Origin: Dermanyssus gallinae
Lineage: Eukaryota > Arthropoda > Arachnida > Mesostigmata > Dermanyssidae
Assembly (NCBI GenBank): GCA_003439945.1
Contig: QVRM01002216.1
Location: forward strand, 1 to 64,000
DNA length: 64,000 bases
Reading direction: 5' to 3'
This document shows, piece by piece, positions 11,897 through 23,944 of this stretch (within the stretch, counting starts at the first letter, position 1; each line of letters begins with the position of its first letter). Under the pieces are notes generated by a model. It saw only the letters and a program-made list of their open reading frames with translations. It was not told the origin of the DNA and did no database searches. Made by a program: the position numbers and the translations under genes.

Positions 11897-14800
11897 CTTG
11901 GCTCGAAAGACGACGACGAGGAACGCGACTGCGATTGTGACTGCAATGCCTCACAAACGTCAACGGCTGATCCAATACGGCTGGGGGGGCTGTTGTCGGG
12001 GGCTGTAGTGATGGGGTTGTTGTTGTTGTCGGAGATAGTGGTGATGCTGGAGGAGGTAGTGGCGGAAACGGCAACGACAACGACAACAACAACATCAACA
12101 ACGACGACGACAACACCAGCAACAACCTCGACGACGACGACGACGACGACAACAACGACGACGGCGGGGGAAAACCGGCAAAACTGCATCTGCGGCGGTA
12201 GTAACAACACAGCGAGAAGCGGATTCGTCTTCTTTGTGGTGTATGTTGTCATCGGAGGAGGAGAAGTACTCTTCTTGTATTGCTGCTGCTGCTGCTGTTG
12301 CTGTTGTTGTTGTAGTTGTATCTTATTCTTGTTCTCGTTCTTGTTCTCGCATTGACCGACGAAACCGCTCACAGGCATAATAGAAACGCTGTGCGTGTTG
12401 TCGTCGCCGTCGACCACGACGACGACGACGACGACGACAAAAGCGACAACCACAATCGTGACGGTAATGACAATGACGAAAAAGAACGCTCGACGCTCGA
12501 CAAAGTTACGACGAAAACAACCAACACTTTGGGTGCCACCACCGGCAAAACAATCACAACAACAACAACAACAACGACGACGACGACGACAACAACAAGC
12601 AGCCGCAACAACTAAAACGATACTCGAAACTTTCTTGTTGACGGCCGGCACGATGTTGGCGATGGCGATGACAATCACTAAAATGACTATACGATGAACA
12701 ACCTCGGCAACGAACTTCAATATACAGATGGAACTGACCGCTGGGTTGCCTGTCGTGGAGGTGAGGTTGACGTTGTTGTTGTAGTTGTTGCTGCTGCTCC
12801 TCGTGAAGTTGAAGTTGTTGTTGTTGCAATCTTTGTAGTGCTTGCTGTTGTTGTTGTTTCTGTTGGAGCTGACCTTTTCTCGGTTGTCCTAGTTTTGTTG
12901 TGGTTGTTGACGTAGCAGTAATAAAAGTAATTGTTGCCGTTGTAGTTCACGCTGTTCTTGTTGACGTGGTGGTTGTTCTTGAAAGAGACGTTGATATTGT
13001 TGTTGCTGTTGTAGCTGTGATTGAAACTGTTGTTGTTGTTGTTGTTGCTGTAGCTGTGATTGAAACGGTTGTTGTTGTTGTAGCCGTGATTGAAATTGTT
13101 GCTGCTGCTGCTGCAACTGCTGAGGGCAATCTGTGCCAACCGTTCCGAGCAGCTCGGTCACCATTACCTCTTCGCGACGGCAACGAACGACGTTACTGAG
13201 GAGTAACGGCTGATCTGGCCGTCACCCACCTCGAACGCCGCTCTCACCTTCTTGCTGCAGCTGCATCTGCTGGTCGTGTTGATGTTAGTGATATTGTGTA
13301 TTGTTGTTGTTGTTATTGTTCTGATAAGATCGTATCCGTGTCGTATCCGTCGTCGGCGGAGACAGCTCTAGACAACACGCTAGAACGTTGTCTGACACAT
13401 GTCTACGACGACTAGTAATGATCCAAATGCTAATTACAATAACAACAACAACAATGGCAACGGCAACACCAACACAACGATCACAACAATAAGCACCAAG
13501 AGGGGGGGTTGAGGGGATGTGGGGGATACGAGAAGGATGCTCCTGCAGATGATCTGTCGTTGTCGTCGCCACAGTATTCCTGCCTTCATTCACTGTCGTG
13601 GCGTTGTCCGTCTATCCACACTCGATACACAGGACTTTGTTGCCCTGTTCGTGTTCTAGTTCAACAACAACAACAACCACAACAACAGTAATAATAATAA
13701 TGTAGCACAAGAACAAGACGACGAACGATAAAGACGTCGACAACAAGAATGTCGACGATTAATCCGATTGGTGGTCAGCAGCATGGTGGTGGTGGTGGTG
13801 GTCGAAACGGTGTAAGTTGTACACGACTGTATCACATATCCAGACACACACATTCTTCCGCCACCAACGAGGAGATGTAAACTCTGTGAACGACAACGAT
13901 ACAGTAGCTACTTTTCGAACACAATGGTGGGGTAACCATCATCAAGCACACGTCCGGCCCTGGTGGTGGTGGTGCCGGTGCTGGTGGGACACGACGAACA
14001 CATTCACCATGACTTCGGATGAATTCATTCCTCAGAAAGACTTCGGATGAATTAATTCTTCAGAGACACAGAGAGAGAGAGAGAGAGAGGCACAAACGCC
14101 GAAGAGCGAAATACGATGGTTGTTTGCGGTGGCAGGGTACGAACAAGCAATCCATCAAACATATCCAATCCGCCAACGATCAAGTTGTATCCTAGTTGGT
14201 CGGAAGTCGTCGGAAGAAACAAGTTGTAGGTGTATCTTAGTTGTAGAAGCTCTGGCGAACTCGTTGTAGAAGCTCCGGTGAACTTGTCGAACAACAACAG
14301 CAACCGTCAGCTTAAGTCAGCTGCTGCCGCGTACGTTGTAAGTTCGCGAAACTGCATTAAACTCGAACACATTTGTCTCCGTCTTCTTCTTCTTATTATT
14401 ATTAATATTATTATGACGACAACGACGACGACGACGATGATGCAGACATAGAGGACTATCACCACTATGTAGACAATTTAGTGTCAAGCACTCTCATCAT
14501 CATCAATATCATATTCGTCGTTATTCCACGTGAAATACACCGATGAGCGTCCTGTGATGTATTATTATTATTATTATCAGTGGCGGTGGGAACCAAGATG
14601 TGGCCAGGTCACACACTCACTCACACACGCACAGGCAGTTGCTTGACCCCGCGACGGCGTCAACAACAACAACAACAAATAACTCGTCTCGAACAACTCG
14701 TCAGAATCTGCGAATCTCGAATTGCCTGCTGCCATCCATGTATCTCGCTACACAGCAAAGGTAGAGCTGCTGCTTTTGTCATCATCGACGTTGTTGTTGT

Positions 14801-17083
14801 TGTTGTTGAAGTTGTTGATCGTTTGTTTAACGTATCCGTAACGTATTTTCGGCAACGTATAAACCACACCACCCACCAAAGCAGAGCGCAGCGATCAGCA
14901 CGAAACCAGCCGCCCACGGAAACGACAACAGTCGCTCTAAAAAAGAAAAAGAAATACCAGCATCACTTATGCTTATGATTCGTTTTACTCTCCTGGCGGT
15001 TCTGCTGCTGATGCTACCAGTGTTACTTCAGTTGTCTCTTTCTCCATCCGTTTTCCATCGCCTGGTCTGTCTCTGTTTTCAATTCTTCGTCGCCGCCGTT
15101 TCGAGTGTCCGCTGTTTTCTCGTTTCTCAAGTCAACAGCAACAACAACAACAACAACAGGAACAAGTCACATCATTTCATCTACTACCTTCGACTACCAC
15201 CATCAAGTAGCCTTAACAACAACAACAACATCAGCAGCAGCAGCAGAAGCGGCCGTAGCAGCTGTACTACTACTCAGTCATTCATTCAATTCATTATTCA
15301 GTTCGGTCGGCACGGTGGTCTGTTGTCGTTTCTATAATCGTCGTCGTCGTCATTGTCGATCCACGACGACGACGACACCATTACTGAATGTTGCTGCTGC
15401 TGCTACCACCACCCACCACGTATGATGATGAGCACGATGAGCTGGACATCAGCGAGCTGCTAAGCTTACGTAAATCTATGCTCAGCTCACTTACTCTCAC
15501 GTTGAATTAATAAGCTAAACAAAATCCATTTGTCAACAACCATCACCGTGGCGCCATCAACAACATCAACAACAACAACACCACCATTACCACCAACCAC
15601 TACGACCACCACCGACACCAACAATCACCCAATTCCTCTCGGCCCGCTTAAACAGCTCCAGTATCATCACGTCGTCGTCGTGGTCGTCGTTATTGACGAC
15701 GAGATCTTCTAGTTAGGATGATTGTTTATCATCTCACATCATGCACTCAGGCACCAGGAGCCAGCAAAGTGTCCACTTGTCTCTGTGTCTCTCTCTCTCT
15801 CTCTCTCTCTCTGCATGTCAATTATCTGCGATATCTTTGCAATGTTTGCGTCGTCCTGAGCGCCTGATTACTCTTCCTCTTCTCCGTTGTAGACTACACT
15901 ACTGCAACAACGGGTACTACGATTAGTCCAATATCTAAATTGTAATCACGGTATTGGTCGTCGTCGTCGTAGTAGTAGTAGTAGTAGTAGTAGTAAATAG
16001 AAGAAGTGATGGTATTTGTGGTTCGTGGTTGTGTTAGCCGTACTGGCTGGCTGGTTGGTTGGTTGGCTGATGGTGGTGGTGGTGGGGTACAGACTACGAC
16101 GACACTGTTTCTTCTATCACTACCGCCGCCGCTGCTGCTGCTGCTGCTGCTGCGGCAGCCATGTTTTCATAATAAACATAGCTCGTAGTAGTCGTAGTAG
16201 GTAGTAGTAATGGTACTCGTAGTAATATCGTAGTAATAATGGACGAAACGAAAGGTATGTCAAATCGCTACCGCCGCTGCTGCTGCTGCCGCCGCCGCTA
16301 CTTCTTTACCACCACCGCCGCTACCGCCGCCGCCGCCAGGCCGCTGAACTCGATTTGGAGTGGTCGCACGTGGCATCTAGTCGGCAGCGGCGTAGCGCGC
16401 CAAAATTCAAACGCTCCACACAGGACCACCGCAGAGCGCACTCTTGCTGCTCTCATTTAGCAGCCAGAGGTATGAATTGTTCTCGACGCAGTATTTATAA
16501 GAACAATATAGCTCTATACAGCCAGCCAGTCAGCTAGCCAACCAGCCAGCCAGCCAGCTGGTTGGCGTCATCGAATGGCGACGTCAATCGTTGACGTCAA
16601 TCGGAGTCCAAACCGAGGCTAGCAAGGCGAATGAATGATTGATTGATCGGCGCATGATCGATTGAATGATATTCTTTAATTGGTTGATTCATTCATCGGC
16701 AGAGCGGACGCAGGCCGCACTCACTCGACATCGGTCAGTTGTGATGTGTACGATGTGTTTGACGTGTGAGTGCCAAGTCGACTTGTTGCGCGATGATTAC
16801 GATTTGGCGCGATTCGGCTAGATGTAGAACGAGGCGCGGTCATGAGACCCGTCAAGTGGGCGGGCGGCCAGGCGCCCAGGCGGGACAATATCTAGCGGAA
16901 TGGTTATGGCCGGGCGGTCCGTCCAGCCAGTGTTTAGCGCCGAAATTCAAATGTTGTCGCCGGCAACGAATTTCTGGCACACGTTTCGAGAGCATTATAT
17001 ATAATAATGATAATAATAATAATATATAGTGGGGTGTAAACAATTATCCTCCTCTGCATTGTACATCCAATGAGTTTTTGACG

Positions 17084-17090
<7 letters not shown>
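11897..17090. repeat. Trinucleotide-repeat-rich DNA upstream of the Alh start codon
   Basis: Dense CAA/GTT, CGA/TCG, GAC, CAG and TAG trinucleotide runs (12,063-12,170, 12,280-12,330, 12,545-12,605, 12,770-13,115, 13,660-13,690, 15,130-15,245, 15,960-15,995, 16,275-16,340) with (GA)n at 14,070-14,090 and (CT)n at 15,788-15,812. Long open frames on both strands are homopolymer-like (poly-T, Q, N, V) and are not genes. The Alh promoter and 5' UTR probably lie here or further right. A CpG-richer stretch at 16,700-16,960 is one candidate. Confidence 0.7.

Positions 17091-17096
<6 letters not shown>

Positions 17097-17120
<24 letters not shown>
17097..17120. repeat. (A)n(TA)n tract
   Basis: A poly-A run (17083-17099) then about 11 TA units, directly followed by a GGGTGT-type repeat. 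Confidence 0.9.
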
Positions 17121-17121
<1 letters not shown>

Positions 17122-17880
17122 GAAGGTGTCAAAAAATACGTGAAAGCGATATGCGGAATTCTAGAGCTCGTTAAAGCAAATATTTTTCCGATTTAACATA
17201 ACCTCGGAGAAGTCTTGTTTCGGGTACCATTACCGTTCACAGACTACTACAAAACCGCACGACTACATTCGTACCGACGGCAGCAAGTTCAAGCTCCAGA
17301 GGCAATTAAGAGAAAACGAACTGACACATTCACACTTCGCCGCTGCGGTACGCGAGTGCCTCAACGTAACCTTCGAGGATCGGTGGATTGGCCGAGGATC
17401 ACTTGGACACCGCAATCGCCAGATTTAAGAAGCCTTAATTTTTTTTCTTTGCAATGTTATTACGAAATAAACAATATATATTTTTTTCTTTGCGGTCACC
17501 GGTCGAGTCATGTAAAGAGAAGTCTCTGCGAGAGCCACCGATTGTGCCGAATGGTTTGCGGAGGCACCAACGAGCGTACAATAATAAAAAGTTATGTATG
17601 TTTCTATCTACTATAGTGATTTATCTGATAAAGTAGGTCTTCAGATTTATCTGATATGCAGGCACTCAGTCTCGAAACGCCCACCGGAAAACCCTAATTA
17701 CTCTGCACCTACGGATCGTAACGGCCCAGATTTGGTACCAAAGTAATCATTATGAAATGCGCCTTTAAAGGATGGAGATGAAGCAGGAATTTCCTCACGA
17801 CCACGACGGCGTGTTGTAGTTTCTCTATAGGAAAACTGGTTGTCTCGCAATTTGTAGTCATTTGACTCTCACTCCGAAGC
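17121..17880 (+). mobile_element. Remnant of GGGTGT-type DNA transposon with transposase scrap
   Basis: 17,126-17,220 (AAGGTGTCAAAAAATACG, GAGCTCGTTAAAGCAAAT, GAGAAGTCTTGTTTCGG) matches 21,785-21,890. At 17,385-17,440 the plus frame reads WPRITWTPQSPDLRSLNFF, a decayed form of the WPxRSPDLxPLDFF block of DDE transposases in the Tc1/mariner superfamily. 17,640-17,880 matches the other end of the 21.8-kb copy in inverted orientation (TTTGGTACCAAA, TGCAGAGTAATTA, GAGACAACCAG), so two partial copies may be joined here. It is inactive. Confidence 0.6.
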
Positions 17881-18440
17881 AAAAAAGAAAAAGACGACGA
17901 GACAAAGTTGAAGAAGAAGGAGTTGAATAAGAAAGAACTATCTAATTCAAACGGCGCGCAACACCTAAAGAGAGTGGAGCATGAACTGCCCAGAGGCGCT
18001 TTACTGGTTGGCAGTTCAAATGTAAAGCGCGCCGTTTCAATCTAGTCATTCTCCATTATGGACTAATTTATGTGATAAATAGTGTTGCACGAAAAGGTTG
18101 CTCAATTTCGGAGGTATGGTTTGAAATTGAATGCGCGCTCAACGATATTGTCAGTTTCGTCTATCAAAATAATATACGACTAATTGTGTGCTCTATTCCC
18201 ATTGCAATGGGATACGAAGAGGAGTGTAGGTTTATTAACCAACAACTGAAATGCAAATTGAATATGAGTATCATTGTTTTTAAAGATTTTAGTTTCATTC
18301 AAAAGAAATCCAAGAATATGCATATTGATGGATTGCATTTTGGAATCCATAGTGCTCGGTTGGTCGCTCAGTATATCCCTCGTAAGATAGCCAACCACCT
18401 GAACATAACCGCCCACTTGGAGCCCGTACAGCTATCATAT
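17876..18440 (+). pseudogene. LINE A ORF1: Lys-rich segment plus SGNH/GDSL esterase domain (broken)
   Basis: An open stretch from 17,876 reads KKEKDDETKLKKKELNKKEL and then GALLVGSSNVKRAVSI, where GSS sits in the nucleophile position (block I). A stop follows at 18,043. After it VINSVARKGCSISEVWFEIE continues the domain, and DGLHFGIHSARLVAQYI supplies the D-x-x-H end block. The role of ORF1 esterases in CR1-type retrotransposition is not settled in what I know. Here the gene is split by at least one stop. Confidence 0.7.
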
Positions 18441-18577
18441 AAAGACGGTCGCGCAATGGCTGATCGAAGTTCTTATTTTCGGGACAATATAATGCCTCTA
18501 CAAAAACTGAAAATAAATCCATATTCCAATCATCCATTAGAAATCATCCAGTCCCCCACCCCGGAACCTCTGGTCTA

Positions 18578-19316
18578 CGATTGGCATCACTTTCCACCTC
18601 TACCACCGAAACTAATCGCCCCATTCAATCCAGCCGTTCCGCCTCCCCCACTCCTCCCGTGGCTAACTGCGCTCTAAAATGTTTATATTTCAATGCACGC
18701 TCGATTGGAAAGGATGATCGTGTTCAGTTGCTCAATTCATATACCGCCTTACATAATTTTTATTTAATTTTTATAACCGAAACATGGTTAGCTATAGGCG
18801 GGAGACATGTTACAAATTATGAATTAAGCTGTGATAATAGGTATTCAGTACTTCGGTGCGATCGGGCTCTCGAGGAGATGGTGTCTGTATATTAGTTAGA
18901 AAAACGTTAAAGTTTTGTGAGGTCAAGTTAGAGGATGATATTGAAGCATTAGCGCTGGACGTGTTTTCAAAATCATGCTCAGTTAGGATAGCATGTTTTT
19001 ATGCTTCGGATGCTGGATCGCTGCCAGAACGCAAGAATCGCATAAAAAGAATATGAGATACTTTTGAGAATATATGCGATAGTGCTAAACCAATTATAAT
19101 TGTTGGGGATTTTAACCGTCCAAGATTGACTGGCAAAATGTGTCCCTTTTAGATTTTCAAACAATGGAGGCTACTTTTACAAATGCTTGTATAACAAACG
19201 GTTTATATCAACAAGTGACTGAAATTACGCGTCCACCAGTGGATGCAAGAGACCCAATCTACAAGGAATGGCCAGAATATAGTATACGCTAGTAATATAT
19301 TTGCTCTGCCGGACTT
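18578..19316 (+). pseudogene. LINE A ORF2 N-terminus: AP-type endonuclease, frameshifted
   Basis: CALKCLYFNARSIGKDD and LIFITETWL match the start of CR1/L2 endonucleases. A frame change near 18,870 leads into VCILVRKTLKF and LALDVF. After a stop near 19,055 the frame gives IIIVGDFNRPRL (catalytic GDFN). SDHLAVSF, the terminal SDH motif, lies in the following long frame at about 19,424. At least two frameshifts or stops occur, so no full-length ORF2 can be made. Confidence 0.8.
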
Positions 19317-21455
19317 GTGCAACTTGTCACGGTTCCCACACGGGGGCAGAATATTCTGGATTTGCTACTTACTGATAATGAAGATTTAATCACTGATATT
19401 ACTGTGGGTGAATATCCAGTAAAATCGGATCATCTTGCCGTATCCTTCAAAATTGCTGCAAAAAGACAAGAGCGTATTGTAGGTCCATCGCTGAACTTCT
19501 TTAAAGCTGACTATAATGCGATGGCTGCGACCCTGGCAGTCATCAATTGGCGTCACTTTTTTGCGCAATGCCAATCAGTGGAAGCCCAGTACTGCTCTTT
19601 CCTAACTATCATATCCGACCTTGTGAAAGGATATACTCCAAAGATGGTTCAACGAACATCCCCACTACATGATTTTATAGACAGGGCTGCTCAAAAACTG
19701 AATAATAGTGTACCTTTCTCTCGAAGTCATACACGCCTCTCGCGTAGTTTGGCGCGCACAGCATCGCGTTGTCGGCGCTTGGAGGAAGCTAATCTGGATA
19801 TCCGCGACGCTAAGGACTTCTTCCGATATGCAGGCCGACGTCTTAAACTACAGACCGGGGTAGCGCCGCTTATACACGAACAAGGCACCGCAGTCGAAGA
19901 TGGACACAAAGCTGAGGTTCTGCTGAGCTACTTCAAAAGTGTATACATAGAGCCTCAGAACGTCTCCGCCGGCGGAATCAAGCAAACGGCCCAGATACTC
20001 AACGACATTGAATTCCATCCCTTTACTGTGCTTCAAAAACTTCGAAATCTGCAACGCAAAAGCACCTATACGCCCGACAAGTTATCACCCATTGTATTCA
20101 AAGAACTGTCCGAGTTTCTAGCGGAGCCACTGTCATTAATTTTCTCTCGTTCCTTCGAAGATGGCGAAGTTCCCACCATCTTCCGTGAATCCATTGTCAC
20201 ACCTGTACACAAAAAGGGCTCTAGAGCAACCGCTGAAAACTACCGGCCTATTGCTCAGTGTGTTATTCCCTGCTTAATCATGGAGAAAATAGTTGTTGAT
20301 TGTATCTATAATTTCTTATCCTTCAACCAACTTTTAGATAATCAGCAACATGGATTCGCTAAGGGACGATCGACGGCAACCCAATTATTGGAGGTCTCCC
20401 ATGACTGGGCCCTGGCGCGAAATCACGGATCCCCGCTCCATATTGTTTATTTTGACTTTTCGCGTGCTTTCGACCGGGTTGATCACCAAATTTTATTAGC
20501 AAAGATGGAATTGCTAGGCATCGGACCTAGGATTCTAAAATGGTGTCAAGCCTATCTTACTGACAGGAGTTTTAAGGTCAGGGTAAGAAGTGCTACGTCT
20601 GGTGCTGCTCCATGCCCTTCTGGAGTCCCGCAAGGCTCCTGCCTAGGGCCGCTCTTGTATTCAATTTTTGCCCAAGACCTCAAACTTGTCCTTGGCAAAC
20701 TTGACGTTATTTACAAGCTCTATGCTGACGACTTAAAGATATACGTCGAAGTCAAAGGCGAAAAAGACAAAGCCGAGTTGCAGAAAGCAATTGATTCTGT
20801 GTTACTTTGGACCCATTTGAATAGAATGGAAATATCAACTTCAAAATGTGCCGTACTGAAAACAAAAAAAGACAATACTGCATATTTTATGAACGGCCAT
20901 AGTATACCCGAAGTGTCAACATACAAAGACCTAGGTGTTACATTTGATTGTCATATGAAGTATACAACTCATATTGCCGAAGTTGTAAAATCTGCGTCTC
21001 GTCTGTGCAATCTCATTCTCAGAGCGTTTATTGTGCAAGACCCTGCAATGTACATAAAACTCTATAATACGCTTGTCGTCCCAAAGTGGACATACTGCTC
21101 ACACGTATGGACACCTTTCTATAAAAAAGATGTAGAACTGCTTCAGCGAGTGCAGGATAAATTTGTTCAACGAGTCGCGTGGCGCTGCAGTGTAAGACGT
21201 GAGAGTCTCGTACTCCCAAATGTGAGCGAGTACCAGATGCAAGTTGACCTCAGACTTTTTAAACAACTAATCCGTAGTAATAATTTTAGTACCTTTTTTA
21301 CAGTACGTCCAAATAATCTTCGTAGTGTGGTGTCAATTGCTCCACCGGAAGTTGCTAATGTCGATGTGGTGAATAATGCGTTCGCATGGAGAGTTTCGCG
21401 ACGCGCCCATGTGTGTAAAAACTACACTGTGATACCAACACCCCTTTTTCAATAA
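19317..21455 (+). CDS. LINE A ORF2: reverse transcriptase, 712-residue open part
   Basis: An RNA-dependent DNA polymerase of a non-LTR retrotransposon. It carries the endonuclease C-terminus (ILDLLLTDNEDL, KSDHLAVSF), then RT blocks: FDFSRAFDRVDHQILLAK (motif A), SGVPQGSCLGPLL (motif B), KLYADDLKIY (motif C, 20,718-20,747) and the thumb region ending with WTYCSHVW and AFAWRVSRRAH typical of the L2/CR1 C-terminus. The first Met is not the true start, because ORF2 should begin near 18,580. The frame is open over the whole polymerase, so this copy is fairly young compared with the other LINEs here. Confidence 0.88.
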   Translation: MQLVTVPTRGQNILDLLLTDNEDLITDITVGEYPVKSDHLAVSFKIAAKRQERIVGPSLNFFKADYNAMAATLAVINWRHFFAQCQSVEAQYCSFLTIISDLVKGYTPKMVQRTSPLHDFIDRAAQKLNNSVPFSRSHTRLSRSLARTASRCRRLEEANLDIRDAKDFFRYAGRRLKLQTGVAPLIHEQGTAVEDGHKAEVLLSYFKSVYIEPQNVSAGGIKQTAQILNDIEFHPFTVLQKLRNLQRKSTYTPDKLSPIVFKELSEFLAEPLSLIFSRSFEDGEVPTIFRESIVTPVHKKGSRATAENYRPIAQCVIPCLIMEKIVVDCIYNFLSFNQLLDNQQHGFAKGRSTATQLLEVSHDWALARNHGSPLHIVYFDFSRAFDRVDHQILLAKMELLGIGPRILKWCQAYLTDRSFKVRVRSATSGAAPCPSGVPQGSCLGPLLYSIFAQDLKLVLGKLDVIYKLYADDLKIYVEVKGEKDKAELQKAIDSVLLWTHLNRMEISTSKCAVLKTKKDNTAYFMNGHSIPEVSTYKDLGVTFDCHMKYTTHIAEVVKSASRLCNLILRAFIVQDPAMYIKLYNTLVVPKWTYCSHVWTPFYKKDVELLQRVQDKFVQRVAWRCSVRRESLVLPNVSEYQMQVDLRLFKQLIRSNNFSTFFTVRPNNLRSVVSIAPPEVANVDVVNNAFAWRVSRRAHVCKNYTVIPTPLFQ

Positions 21456-21778
21456 AGGAGACTTTGTATTGTATTGTATTGTATACGTTCAAGTGATTCA
21501 TCTAGTCATACAAACAGTCTTCTGTCAAATGAAACCAGCACAACTTTTACACCAATCGAAGACCCTAGGGGAACATTGATTTAGTTCTTACTACCGATCC
21601 AGATATAATAGAAAATATATCTGTTTTTAAATCCCCGATGCCGTCAGACCATAACGCAATTTCTTTTAACCTTTTATTCGATTCTGAATACCCTTCTATT
21701 GAGGAGGGAGGATACAATTTCTTTAAGGGTGATTACGATCAAATCATAGAAAAGCTGACACTTGTCCCATGGAGATAT

Positions 21779-22265
21779 ACAGGGTGTTGCAGAAATTTTT
21801 CATAATAGAATATACAAATTGTAGAGCTCGTTAAAGCAAATATTTTTTCCAATGGAACATGGTCTCTGAGAAGTCTTGTTTCGGAGTGAGAACGAAATTA
21901 CTACAATTTGTGACACTAGTGTTTTTGCCCGACATAGGAGCATAAAATGTGCTGTTGCGAGACAACCAGTCCTCCTATACAGAAACTAAACACACTGTCG
22001 GGTTCGTGAGAAAATTCTGCTTCTTCCGAAGAATATACAAGACCGGTCAGAAGATGCGACACGGTCGTTTAGAAGAGAATTCGTCAAAAATGAAGTTTTT
22101 TATTAGCTTTTACGCCAAATACTTCAGAATCATAACCCTACGACCACCCACGTGTTCAAAGCTAACATATTCAGCAAATGCGCATGGCGATCATTTTGGT
22201 ACCAAACTTATGACAATGCGAGCTGTGGTTGCAGAGTAATTACGATTTTTCGGTGGGATGTCCAG
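21779..22265 (+). mobile_element. GGGTGT-family repeat inserted in LINE B
   Basis: It starts ACAGGGTGTTGCAGAAATTT, carries GAGCTCGTTAAAGCAAAT, TGGAACATGG and GAGAAGTCTTG shared with 17.1 kb and 53.8 kb, and ends near TTTGGTACCAAA / TGCAGAGTAATTACG. LINE coding on the left stops at VPWRYT and resumes after the element. There is no intact frame. Confidence 0.65.
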
Positions 22266-22269
22266 ATTA

Positions 22270-23944
22270 AGTGCATGAAAAATGACTGTGTGGCAACGTT
22301 CACTACCGCCGACGTGTCGCGCGACAGCCGCAGCGCGTCACATAACACTAGGCTTCGTGAGTATCTATCTAGTCTTGGATCACTTATTGAAAAAGACCCG
22401 AGTCCGCGGTATGCGACCAAACTGCGTAAGGCAAGCAGAAGACTTCGGGTATTGGAAGAATCCAATCTCGATTTTAAAGATTCTAAGTCGTTTTTTAGGT
22501 ATGCCAATAAGCGCTTAAAGAGAAAAGAGGATATAACGGCACTTAAAACAGGTAATGCGGTTATCACTGATGATATCTCCAAAGCGGATGTTTTTAAAAC
22601 CTTCTTTTCGTCTGTTTACGTGGCCCAAGCAGGTTCAACGAAAGCACGGTCAGGGTGTCCGTATTTATTTGTGTCGGAACATCATATTTTAAAGAAAATT
22701 AATCAACTCCCATTTAAATGTAGCCTCACCCCAGACTGCATCCCTCCATTATTTTATAAAAAAAATGGCACATGTTATAACTGAACCACTCTCAATAATT
22801 TATGCTAGGTCCTATAAAGATGGTGTTGTGCCTATTTCACTTCATGCAGTCTGAGGGATTGCTTGACGAGCAGCAACATGGCTTTACTAAGGGTAAATCC
22901 ACAGCAACACAACTAGTGGAAATGGTCCAAGATTGGGCCATTTATATTAGCAAAAAGAAAGCATTTGATTGTGTTTACTTTGATTTTTCTAAAGCATTTG
23001 ACAGAGTAAACCATTTTAAACTTTTACAGAAACTGATTGACTTAGATATAGACAAGCACACTGTTTTATGGATATCAAGCTATCTAACGAATCGAAGGTT
23101 TTGTGTGCGGGTCAACAAGAGTTTTAGTCGGTATGGGGTGTGTCCTTCGGGCGTACCTCAGGGATCATGTCTAGGCCCACTTTTATTCTGTATATTTATC
23201 TTAGATCTTAAAAACGTTATACCCGAAACACTAAGGCACAAACTCTACGCAGATGATTTTAAACTTTATGGGCCATCTAGCACAAGAGCCGAGAGGGAGA
23301 TATTACAGAGAACAATTGACTACATCTCCAATTGGTGCGCCAAACATGATATGATCATTTCGGTCCATAAATGCGCCGTTGTGTGCCTGAAAGAGGACCA
23401 CGTTTACACACTTGATGGAGAAGAGATACCCAGAGTAAACAGCATTGGCAACCTTGGGGTAACGGTAACACCAGAGCTAGATTTTAATATTCACATCACG
23501 CAAACTATTCAATTTGCTAGTCTTATATGTAATATGATATTTCGTTGTTTTATTATCAAATGTCCAATGTTCTATATCCGCATTTATAATAGCCTTGTAG
23601 TTCCCAAATTCATCTACAGCTGTGAAGTCTGGCGGCCGTATTTGAAGAAACATATTGATGCAATTGAAAAAGTTCAGTCTAAATTCCTTCGACGTGTTGC
23701 ATTGAGATGTAAGGTAGAGCGTAGCAGTCTCGACTTAGTACCTATTTCAGAACTACACTCGAGATCAGATTTCAAAATGTGCGCACGAATCTCTCAGTCG
23801 AATAGACTTCCCATCTCGTTTAATATTCGCTACAACAATCTGCGCAGTACTCAAACCATATCGTCGAAAATAGTTGCACGATCTGACCGAATCAACAATA
23901 TGTTTTCGTGGCGCATGGCCAGAGTGTTGAGAACCATGAACTAG
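22270..23944 (+). pseudogene. LINE B reverse transcriptase, frameshifted
   Basis: Frame 1 (22,290-22,784) encodes the linker (SASHNTRLREYL, LDFKDSKSFFRYANKRLK). After a small disruption near 22,790, 22,802-23,944 gives 380 residues with DEQQHGFTKGKSTATQLV, FDFSKAFDRVNHFKLLQ (A), SGVPQGSCLGPLL (B), KLYADDFKLY (C) and the C-terminal SWRMARVL. The segment before 'DEQQHGF' lacks the VFK..NYRPI-type block seen in LINE A at about 20,240, so part of the fingers domain is deleted. Confidence 0.82.

Larger units (their letters stand above)
17876..21485 (+). mobile_element. CR1/L2-like LINE A, nearly full length, broken
   Basis: In order: a Lys-rich ORF1 with SGNH esterase motifs, an apurinic-type endonuclease, a long reverse-transcriptase frame, then AATAAAGGAGACTTTG and a short (GTATT)n tail at 21,462-21,485. 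Esterase-bearing ORF1 and a 3' microsatellite tail fit the CR1/L2/Rex group. Frameshifts and stops interrupt ORF1 and the endonuclease. It is followed immediately by a second LINE in the same orientation. Confidence 0.85.

Noticed and set aside
11993..13199. Several long open frames on both strands rich in T, V, Q, N or S
   Set aside because: They are translations of trinucleotide repeats in every register, with no domain and no splice context.
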